Shown: piece after piece, positions 19,485 through 26,459 of the stretch
Numbering within the stretch: position 1 is the stretch's first letter
Layout: each line of letters begins with the position of its first letter
Assembly: GCA_003427395.1 (NCBI GenBank)
Contig: BFEA01000024.1
Span: 121,774 to 148,232 of the forward strand
Length of the DNA stretch: 26,459 nt
Direction of reading: 5' to 3'
DNA from: Chara braunii
Taxonomy: Eukaryota; Streptophyta; Charophyceae; Charales; Characeae
The notes under the pieces: model-generated
What the model was told of the DNA's origin: nothing
What the model saw: the letters and a program-made list of their open reading frames with translations, nothing else
Database searches by the model: none
Position numbers and translations under genes: made by a program

Positions 19485-20688
19485 TGGCCACACACGAGAA
19501 GCTCAGCTGCGTGAGGGTCCAGTCCGACTCAATGAACGAGTGAACAACTGAATCAGTGACCAACCCAGCCTGGGCTTAGGCCGGAGAGATATACCGGCCT
19601 TGGTCCAGGCCGGAGTAACCCGATACCGGACTGGGGTCAGGCCGGCGGCCTGAAACAGGTTCGGCCTCACTGTCGGGCCGAAAGGTACCGCTACATGATC
19701 CTCGGACCTATAAATGGATCAAGTGATACATCAACACGCTATTCGCTGAAATAGCGGAAACCAAGAGGAGCGACAAAGAAACAATCCTAAATGCGGAGCA
19801 AGCTCCGTGCAGAAAAAAAGATGCAATGCAGGCTAAGCCTCAAGCTTAATCTATAGAACAATGTCTGGTTTGAATCGACTTAAAAAGCAGAAAAATGTGT
19901 GACCTGTGTCGACCAAGAAAGAGAGAAATGTCTAACCTGTGTCCGCCAAGAAAAATAAAAATGTCTCTTAACCCAATGTGGCCGAGCATAAGTCAACACC
20001 AGAGCCCTAAAGGCTATAAGTAACAACATCAATATCCACACAGAAAAAGAATGTGGCACAGTCTCACGTGCCCTATACAAGTACACAATAGCTTAATAGA
20101 AGAGAAGGAGCTCAGTTGCATGGGAAAGGTAGGGAAGGGTGGGAGGCGGCAAGTACAGCTCTCAGAGTAAACTCCAAGGGGGTACCCACGCAACCATATG
20201 AAACATCATCAGGCTCAGAGGGAGAATAACAACACGACACCAGACTCAATGGAAACCATCAAACGGGCACCGCCAACTGAAAGGAAAAATGACACTCACA
20301 CAAGGGAGCACACGAGCGAGCCAGAAATGATTGGGGGGGGCTATGCCGGCATAGACATATGGCCAAGGGCTGCGAGCAAAGAAAAACGTACATTCCGGAG
20401 GAGGGCGCACAACATAGCGTAAGGCAGAAGGGCGGCATAGAAACACACCCACATCGTCAGGGAAGACAGGGGTCATCATGCGACTGAAGGGTAAACTCGA
20501 GGATGGTCGATAGATGAACATAGTGGAAACTCTATGGCCGAAAAAGTGAAGTAGTCCAACTGATGAGTCTCCAGACTGAAGTCGAGTCGAAGTAGCCAAG
20601 ATGAAGTAGGAGTAGCGCAGAAACCGAGTAGAAGCCTGGACCACTGCAGCAGGTACTCAAGTACTGAAGAGAAGCACTGAGGTCGAAA
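19481..20688. other. Unassigned; possible LTR of a retroelement
   Basis: At 19574-19650 the motif AGGCCGG or CCGGCCT recurs, forming inverted repeats. A TATA-like CTATAAAT lies at 19708-19715 and a perfect stem CGCTATT/AATAGCG at 19737-19756. A 14-bp palindrome CTATGCCGGCATAG is at 20341-20354. The region lies 3' of the minus-strand integrase and could hold that element's LTR, but no PBS or TG/CA ends could be paired. Confidence 0.35.
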
Positions 20689-20753
20689 GTCGAACGTAGA
20701 AGCCGAATGTAGAATCCGAATGTAGAAGTCGAATGTAGAAGCCAAATGTAGAA
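20689..20753 (+). repeat. 13-bp tandem repeat, 5 units
   Basis: Five units of the GYCGAATGTAGAA type, contiguous, with a degenerate sixth start. It lies in the presumed 3' noncoding part of the minus-strand chromovirus. Confidence 0.95.
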
Positions 20754-21056
20754 GTCGAAACGAGGAGTTGATGCATAAGTGTCCAAGAATGGTAAAGATA
20801 GAGAGCGTATAGGGGGTATAGGTCAGTCACAATAGCGAGAAGGAAGTCGATGGGTACGTTGGGGTCGAGAGGAATCAACTGCAACAACAGGCGGAACCAC
20901 ATCCACAGGGGAAGGGGGACCTCAGGCAGGTGTCGATGGAGCTGGTGGACCCATCGATGGAGGAGGGGGTATGTTAGTGGTCGCTGAAGTAGACGAGTCA
21001 ATAGAAGGACGAAAAATAGGAGGGGAGTATGATGAAGGAAAAGGATGAGCACGATC
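20754..21056 (-). other. Presumed 3' noncoding region of the minus-strand chromovirus
   Basis: Follows the TAG (complement of 21057-21059) that ends the chromodomain frame. Stops occur in that frame and no domain is visible. Confidence 0.5.
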
Positions 21057-21925
21057 CTAAACACGCACGAAAGTCATGGCATGCTTCAGGTGCTCGAGAG
21101 GTTCCCAAGTAGACTCCTCGTCAGGGTAACCCTTCCCATGGAGCAAGATACTCGAGGCGGGGAGGGTCACCATTAGTCATACGTCGAGATGCGATATCAG
21201 AGACGACAAAATCCTCGTGACCCTCAATGATGATGGGAGAGGGGCGAGGGTAAGGTCGACCGTGGAACTCAGGGGGAAACCGTCTGAAGGGGCGCAATAG
21301 AGATATATGAAACACATCATGTAGGTTAGCGCGGTACATGGAATCGGCGAGCTTCAATTTGAAGCTCACCGGACAGTCATGATTTGGTACGGCGGGTGAA
21401 AGAATAGTGCATGGATCGATATATCGACGTCTGAATTTCCGAAGTGTGTCGGCCTCGGGCTGGAAGTGACGTGCGTCGACAAGGACTTCGTCGCCAACTT
21501 TGAAGGGGTGATCGATGCAGGAACAGTTGGCGCTAGTAACCATGCGAGTCTGGGAGTCAGCAATGTTGTTGCGAGCATTGCTGAGAATCTCATCCATCTC
21601 CTTAACCCAGTCGGGGTATTTAGTGTCAGGATGGATCTGAGATGGACGAAGGAGATCAGATGGGATACGAGGGTGATATCCCAAGTCACAGTAGTAAGGA
21701 GACATGCCGGTGGCTGGTGAAATAACATGGTTATAAGCAATCTCCGCATGGGCGAGATGGAGGTCCCAATCAGAGTCGTTCTCAACAAACTTCTTGAGAA
21801 CATTCCCAAGAGTTTTGTTGGTGACCTTGGTCTGTCCGTCTGACTGGGGATGGTAACAAGAGGAGAAGCGAAGCTTAGAGCCATAGATCTCGTGGAGTTC
21901 ACGCCAGAAGTGGGAAGTGAAGCGG
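21057..21925 (-). pseudogene. Ty3/gypsy chromovirus integrase C-terminal half plus chromodomain, truncated
   Basis: Minus strand, reading down from 21925. It starts mid-domain at RFTSHFWRELHEIYG, continues with FSSCYHPQSDGQTK, then DWDLHLAHAEIAYNH and TGMSPYYCDLGYHPR, the conserved end of the retroviral-type integrase core. The C-terminal part follows: FKVGDEVLVDARHF, and NLHDVFHISLLRPF, the hallmark of plant gypsy integrases. A chromodomain begins near EDFVVSDIASRR. The catalytic Glu of the DDE triad, normally the E of DGQTE, is Lys here (codon complement of 21826-21828), and GPF is DPC. A one-base insertion near 21124-21136 shifts frame inside the chromodomain; the original frame ends at a TAG at 21057-21059. 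RT, RNase H and the first half of integrase are absent, replaced at 21926 by the large repeat. Chromodomains direct insertion to marked chromatin. This copy is dead. Confidence 0.93.
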
Positions 21926-22486
21926 TGTCGGGACTGGTGAGTCCCAAATAACTTTCCATCACTCGAGAGACTGAATATGGACAAACTGTGCACAACAGAG
22001 AAATCTAGAGTGAGGAGGCAGGAGAGAGAAAAGACAAAGGATTTGGCCGCAGGAGGGAGTGATGCCCTGGGGAGAGAACCACAGGAGGAAAAGAACTAGC
22101 GACGGCAAGCACACGAGCGCAAAAACAGAGGCACATAGAACATAGCATGAGGCCGGGAGGGCCGTTGGAATGCAATAAGACTAAGGCCAAAGGGCCCTTG
22201 AACCAGCAAATGCAGCACGGCAGCGATTAAGGAATTAGGGAGTCGAGGGACGAGCGGCCCAAAGGCCGCGGGAAGATAGAAAACGAGGGGTCAACATGGG
22301 GGTCACCTACGGGGGCCTCGGAATAGAGGCCCGCGACCGAAGGAACTGGCACACGCAAGGCGAAAGAAAAGAGAAGGGAGAGGGGTCACCATGGGGCGGC
22401 AAAACGCCCAAGGGACGTGGGACACCTCGGGGAAAGGCACCCGGGGCCACGTGGGACTAAGTAAAAATAATGGCATCCGGGGTGAA

Positions 22487-22640
22487 ATATGCCGGGACCG
22501 CCGACGGGACAAAGTGTCGGGGACCGCCGGCGGGACTAAGTGTTGAGGACCACCGGCGGGACTAAGTGTCGGGGACCACCGGCGGGACTAAGTGTCGGGG
22601 ACCACCGGTGGGACTAAGTGTCGAGGACCACCGACGGGAC
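22487..22640 (+). repeat. 26-bp subterminal tandem repeat, copy 2
   Basis: Units ACTAAGTGTCGGGGACCACC + GGCGGG start at 22509, 22535, 22561, 22587 and 22613, with partial units at both ends. The repeat core TGTCGGGGAC resembles the element terminus. Confidence 0.95.
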
Positions 22641-22644
22641 AAGT

Positions 22645-23222
22645 GGCGGGGACATGTGAAAGTCCCAAGAAGAAATGGCGGCACCGCATGAGGGAAAATA
22701 ATAAAGGCAAGGTGCACCGTCAAGATCGAGATCTTGACGGCCAAGAATATTAGCGCCGCTGGTGCAAGCACTAGCGGTAGCAAATGGGAAGGCCAGAAAG
22801 AAAAGAAAAGGTAAAGAAACTTGAGGTGGGAGGCATGGGGGCAATCCGAAAATCCCGGATCAGCCTCCCTCAAGAAAATGGAGTCAAAAGAGACCTCATG
22901 TGAAAAATAGCCCTCCGGGAGAAAATCGGAGTAGGAGGGGCCACTATGGGAGGAAAATAGGAGTGAAGGGAAACTCTCATAGGCATGAGAAGGCCATTAT
23001 TGCAGTCCAAGATATAACGGACTGCACTTTGGGCATAGGAAGGGCCAAAACTAAGAGGAAGAGGCTAGAAAAGGGCCTTAACGGCCACTTGACACTTGAC
23101 ATGCTAGAAAAAAGAGAGAAAATAAAAGAAAAAGTGGGAGAATAAAACAAAAAAAGTGAGAGGGACTGAGTGAGTTGGCCGTCAGTAGGGACTGCGACAA
23201 GTAGGGACTGACAAGTCCTTAC
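22645..23222 (+). repeat. Stem-loop module A, copy 2
   Basis: Stems: GGGAC/GTCCC 22649-22666; CCGTCAAGATC/GATCTTGACGG 22717-22740 (perfect 11-bp arms, 2-base loop); CCGCTGGTG/CACTAGCGG 22756-22777; ATCCG/CGGAT near 22844-22860; TGCAGTCC/GGACTGCA 23001-23026; GTAGGGACT/AGTCCTTAC 23201-23222 (one G-T wobble). Confidence 0.8.
22756..22777 (+). repeat. CACTAGTG-type stem-loop, module A copy 2
   Basis: CCGCTGGTG, loop CAAG, CACTAGCGG. Compared with the module B stems, one A-T pair is replaced by G-C on both sides and another has become G-T, so pairing is kept. Confidence 0.85.
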
Positions 23223-23227
23223 TGTCC

Positions 23228-23303
23228 AAGAAAGGAGGAAAAGAAAAGAAAAGAAAAGAAAAGAAAAGAAAAGAGAAAAGAAAAGAAAAAAAAAAAGAAA
23301 AAG
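23228..23303 (+). repeat. Purine tract (AAAAG)n, copy 2
   Basis: About 75 bases of A and G in AAAAG-type units, at the same position as 8015-8070. Confidence 0.9.
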
Positions 23304-23382
23304 GCCTTAACGGTAAAAAACGGTCACTTGGGGAGATTCGTCCGTGACCAGATTCATTCTGGAATATAGTGGTTACAAAGGA

Positions 23383-23428
23383 CTTGGATTTTCTTTGAAT
23401 TTTGCAGAGAAAATCAAAGAAAATCAAG
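23383..23428 (+). repeat. Long conserved hairpin, copy 2
   Basis: A stem of about 19 bp with two one-base bulges and the same GCAGAG loop (23404-23409) as in copy 1. At one position the pair is A-T here and T-A in copy 1. Confidence 0.8.
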
Positions 23429-23720
23429 GCCCCATGCAACCGGAATAAAACGGAATGTATGCATGAGGAGAAACACATGTTTTCGGTGCATCCGGAGCCA
23501 AAATCAAGTCCGGATGCACTTGGGAATTGACCGTTTCTTTTTCTTTTGAGTAAGGGCTAGTTGTGGAGCGTTGGGGCCAAGGAATTGACCCCCATTGCAG
23601 TCCGAGTTGCAATGGACTGCATAGGGATGCCTAGGCTAAGGGAAAATGAGCCACGACAAGCCCAGAAGGCTAGAAAGGAGCGATTTCGGCATGAGGCAAG
23701 TAAAAACGGTAAAACGGCAA

Positions 23721-23741
23721 CCGTGAGATGAGATCTCACGG
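23721..23741 (+). repeat. CCGTGAGAT stem-loop
   Basis: CCGTGAGAT, loop GAG, ATCTCACGG: perfect 9-bp arms. In copy 1 (8643-8664 region) the stem carries a mismatch. Confidence 0.85.
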
Positions 23742-23931
23742 CCTAGAAAAATCAGCACACATGTAGAGATGATGGGACTACCAAGGGCAAGGAGCCCCAA
23801 AAATAAAAATGGGACACCATCCGGAATGTTGTAGGGGGCTAAGTGGGTCCAAATAATAAAAATCGGAAAACAGGGATATGCGCCGGTGAGCCTACCGGAG
23901 GGACGAGAAAATGGAACTAGTATGGAGGAGA

Positions 23932-24512
23932 GTGGCGGGGACTTGGGATGTCCCAAGGGGACCATGAGCAAGCACAAGGAATATTTGTGAAAACAAACAG
24001 CACCGTCGAGATCAAGAATCTAGACGGTGGAAAATATTAGCACCACTAGTGCAAACACTAGTGGGGGCAAATGGGAGAGCCATGGGGAGAAAAAAAAGCA
24101 AAATAATAGTGTTGGGAGGGCTGCCAGTAGTCCGAGATATCTCAGACTAGTTAGGCATGAGAAAATAGAGCCTCAAGCGGCTCAACATGAGAAAAAGGCT
24201 GCCCTTAGAAAATCGGAGCAAAGGGGGCTCAAAATTGGGCAAACGGGAGCAAAGTGGAGCCCTCTAGGAGCATGGGGGTGCCATTGTTGGAATCCGAGAT
24301 GTAACGGCCAAGTAACAGCCATGAACCTAGCCTTGAATAAGGCTTTAGAGCCTAGAAAGAGGGTGCACAGCAGTTTGACACTTGTCACAATTGAAATAAA
24401 AAGAAAGAAAAATGGGAGAGAAAGGATGGAGAATAAGACAAAAAGGGAGAAAAAAGTGGAGGAGAGTGAGTCGGCCTATTGAGACCTGCACAGTAGGGAC
24501 TGGCAGGTCCCA
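23932..24512 (+). repeat. Stem-loop module B, copy 2
   Basis: Matches 8875-9461. Stems: CCGTC..GACGG 24003-24027 (partly decayed); CCACTAGTG/CACTAGTGG 24043-24064 (perfect); AGTC-GAGATATCTC-GACT 24129-24148 (one C-A mismatch in a 20-base palindrome). Ends with CAGTAGGGACTGGCAGGTCCC. Confidence 0.8.
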
Positions 24513-24885
24513 ACTGTGACCTCATCCCTCCTAGAATAAGGGAGGGCAATCTGGATTGTAGAGATATGGCCCCAATAAAATCTGAATTAAAAAGCAAAAA
24601 ATGAGGGAAAATGCAAAAAGAAAGTGGCCGGTTTTCTTTTGGACCATGGATCTGAGATCAGATTTCATGGTGGAGAGGAACTAGCCGTTTTTTGTGGGCC
24701 ATCTCAAAACGGCTAGCTCCGGAATGAGGTGGCCGCCCAAAATGGAAAAAAACAAAAGAAGGAAAGAGACAAAACTGTGCATTTGGCCCAAAAAGAGAGC
24801 CAGATGCACCAAAAATTGAAAAAGTGGACTTAGGGGCTCAAAATTGAAGCAAGGGCTACTAGGGGGTAGCACGGATTATTGCTGG

Positions 24886-24910
24886 CCTTGGATCTCAGCC
24901 AGATCCAAGG
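24886..24910 (+). repeat. CCTTGGATCT stem-loop, copy 2
   Basis: CCTTGGATCT, loop CAGCC, AGATCCAAGG: perfect 10-bp arms, one pair longer than in copy 1. Confidence 0.88.
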
Positions 24911-25017
24911 CTGAAAATGTGCCGCCACATGGAAAAATGCTCCGGCCTACCCAAGGGAGGCCGAAACTTGAAAAAATCGAGAAAAAGGCCCACAAGGTCT
25001 TTTTCTTTCAAGTAAAC

Positions 25018-25050
25018 TTGCCCCTTGGGCATTAGGACCCAAGGGGGCAA
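25018..25050 (+). repeat. TTGCCCC stem-loop, copy 2
   Basis: TTGCCCCTTGGG pairs with CCCAAGGGGGCAA with one bulged base across an 8-base loop. Copy 1 (about 9952-9980) retains only part of it. Confidence 0.75.
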
Positions 25051-25089
25051 CATTTGTGAAGCAAAAAGAAGGCCGGAGTAGGCCAAGAG

Positions 25090-25122
25090 GCAATCCGAGT
25101 TGGTACCAACCACTCGGACTGC
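25090..25122 (+). repeat. GCARTCCGAGT stem-loop, copy 2
   Basis: Same stem as 10021-10053 with one A-C mismatch and the TTGGTACCAA inner palindrome intact. Confidence 0.88.
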
Positions 25123-25229
25123 ATGTACTTGGCCAAAAAGAGGCCCAGGTACCTCCAGAAAGGCCTAGTAGTGAAATTTTGCCTTGGGGGTACCTCGGTT
25201 CACCTCAAGGCTCAAGGGGAGGCTCATGA

Positions 25230-25268
25230 GCTGGCCGGACTGCTGGTTTCAGCCTACATAAGCTGGGA
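25230..25268 (+). promoter_or_regulatory. Candidate core promoter, copy 2
   Basis: Identical over 39 bases to 10161-10199, with TACATAAG at 25255-25262. The GTGAGT site follows about 434 bases later. Confidence 0.45.
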
Positions 25269-25688
25269 ATTCAGTCCGCTACTTTCACAATTGCATGAGG
25301 AGTGTCCATGCTGCCCAAGTGAGTCCATGAGAGCAGTCTTTCACTTGGAGAGAGGAGAGGAGAGCCCATGCTAGTTTGGGAGCCTGATGGAGGCCATGAG
25401 CTAGGAAGAAGAGCTCTAGGGACTAGAGGTAGTGAGGCTGGCACTAGGGGAGTTGATCCGCCATAGCCCTCTGGGGGTGAGGGAGAGAGAGAGGCTAGAG
25501 GGAGCCCCATTAGCCCTCCTAGAGGCGAGGACTCCATAGCCATGGTGATGGGAGCTTAAAGCAACTTGGGAGGAGGTGAGAAAGGAAGAAGAGAGGCTTG
25601 AAGGAGGGAGCCATAGCCAAGGAGGAGTTGTGCAAGGAGGAGGAGAACCTCATCAAGATTGAGACTCCATCTCCAAGATATTGACAAG

Positions 25689-25694
25689 GTGAGT
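25689..25694 (+). promoter_or_regulatory. Candidate 5' splice site, copy 2
   Basis: AAG|GTGAGTGG, conserved with 10611, immediately ahead of the CTT tract. A CAAAG at about 26025-26029 aligns with CCAAAG after the copy 1 tract and could be an acceptor. Confidence 0.35.
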
Positions 25695-25710
25695 GGAAGG
25701 AAGAAGATGC

Positions 25711-26016
25711 ATCTTCTTCCTCATCTTCTTCTTCATCTTCTTCTTCTTCTTCATCTTTTTCTTCTTCTCCTTCCTCTTCTTCTTCTTCTCCCTCTTCTTC
25801 TTTTTCTTCTTCTTTTTCTTTTTCTTCTACCTCTTCTTCTTCTTCTTCTTGCTCCTCGTCTTCTCCTCATCCTTCTTCTTCTTCTTCTTCTTCTTCTTCT
25901 TCTTCTTCTTCCTCTCCTTCTCCTTCTCCTTCTTCTTCTTCTTCCTCTCCTTCTTCTTCTCCTTCTTCTTCTTTTCCTCTTCTTCTTCTTCTTCTTCTTC
26001 ATCTCCTTCTTCTTAT
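25711..26016 (+). repeat. Impure (CTT)n microsatellite, copy 2
   Basis: About 300 bases of CTT units with CCT, CAT and T-run interruptions. Homopolymer-like frames here are not genes. Confidence 0.95.
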
Positions 26017-26051
26017 TGGGATACTCAAAGTCTTGTTTTTCAATCATATAC

Positions 26052-26459
26052 TAGGAGGTAGTGCTCCGATTCTTCCATTGATGATCTCTTGTTGGTTACT
26101 TGTGATTTGGGCTAATCAAACTTTTGTTCTTCACTCACATGAGAGTAGGAGATCTTCCGATTTTTCCATGAATGATCTCTTGCTCGAATCTTGTGAGAAA
26201 GCCTAGTGCAACTCTTGTTTTTCAATCACATACTAGTAGGTAGTGCTCCGATTCTTCTATGGATGATCTCTTGCTGGTTACTTGTGATTTGGACTACTCA
26301 AACTCATGCTTTTCACTCATACACTAGTAGGTAGTGCACCGCTACTTTCATGGATGATCTTTGATGCATTCTTGGTGATTTGGGCTACTCACACTCTTGC
26401 TTTTCACTCATACACTAGTAGGTAGTGCACCGCTACTTTCATGAATGATCTGTGGTGCA
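26052..26459 (+). repeat. 91-bp tandem array, running off the window
   Basis: The anchor GTGCWCCG occurs at 26061, 26243, 26334 and 26425 with a diverged unit at 26152, giving an exact 91-bp period. Units contain CACTAGTAGGTAGTGC and ATGGATGATCT. There is no clear similarity to the 172-bp units of copy 1. Confidence 0.94.

Larger units (their letters stand above)
21926..26459 (+). mobile_element. Large noncoding LTR-like element, copy 2 (truncated by window end)
   Basis: Same orientation and order as the element at 6734. It starts TGTCGGGACTGGTGAGTCCC exactly at the point where the integrase homology ends, which indicates insertion into that older element. All landmarks are shared: TGTGCACAACAGAG, 26-bp repeats, modules A and B, purine tract, stem-loops, the 39-base promoter-like block, GTGAGT and a CTT tract. 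It differs in lacking the 150-bp duplication and in ending in a 91-bp array. It could in principle be the 3' LTR partner of copy 1, but the unrelated arrays and divergence favour independent insertions of one family. Confidence 0.65.

Noticed and set aside
6734-26459. Copies 1 and 2 as the two LTRs of one 19-kb element
   Set aside because: The chromovirus integrase runs up to copy 2 in opposite orientation, the 3' arrays differ and the copies are well diverged; independent insertions are simpler, though not excluded because copy 2's right flank is outside the window.

Overview
The window looks like repeat-rich nuclear DNA from a plant, probably a land plant with a large genome. The evidence is a decayed Ty3/gypsy chromovirus integrase with a chromodomain, a retroelement leader whose primer-binding site matches initiator tRNA-Met, long LTR-like noncoding repeats, minisatellites, a foldback/MITE-like element and assembly gaps. 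I cannot name the species. No intact host gene, tRNA, rRNA or CRISPR array could be supported.

Layout. 1-5880: anciently decayed sequence with a few open stretches of unknown origin (1-1340 plus strand, 2318-2761 plus strand, 4090-4416 minus strand). 5881-6733: a probable retroelement LTR end, a primer-binding site at 6229-6240 and leader. 6734 to about 11755: copy 1 of a large noncoding LTR-like element. 11756-12540: a run of perfect short hairpins. 12550-14600: a 53-bp minisatellite of about 39 units. 14601-15909: low-complexity and unassigned sequence. 15910-16531: an AT-rich foldback element with 32-bp terminal inverted repeats. 17421-18233: a possible gag-like relic. 18234-20688: unassigned sequence with an (AG)26 microsatellite. 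20689-21925: the minus-strand 3' end of a chromovirus (integrase C-terminal half plus chromodomain). 21926-26459: copy 2 of the large noncoding element, which starts exactly where the integrase reading breaks off.

The most interesting object is the noncoding element present twice in direct orientation (6734 onward and 21926 onward, running off the window). Each copy starts TGTCGGGAC and reiterates that motif in a tandem repeat. It then carries about eighteen short stem-loops arranged in two paralogous modules, a purine tract, a 39-bp block identical between copies around a TATA-like TACATAAG, a GTGAGT splice-donor-like site about 430 bp further on, a long CTT tract, and finally a tandem array. 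Several stems differ between copies or modules by paired, pairing-preserving substitutions, which suggests selection on RNA or DNA structure rather than on protein. The arrays at the 3' end are different: 172-bp units in copy 1 and 91-bp units in copy 2. I infer a LARD-like, non-autonomous LTR retrotransposon family; no paired LTR, polypurine tract or target duplication could be confirmed.

Two assembly problems are visible. A 265-N gap lies inside the 172-bp array. A single N at 13884 is flanked by an identical 73-bp sequence on both sides, which is probably an uncollapsed contig overlap.
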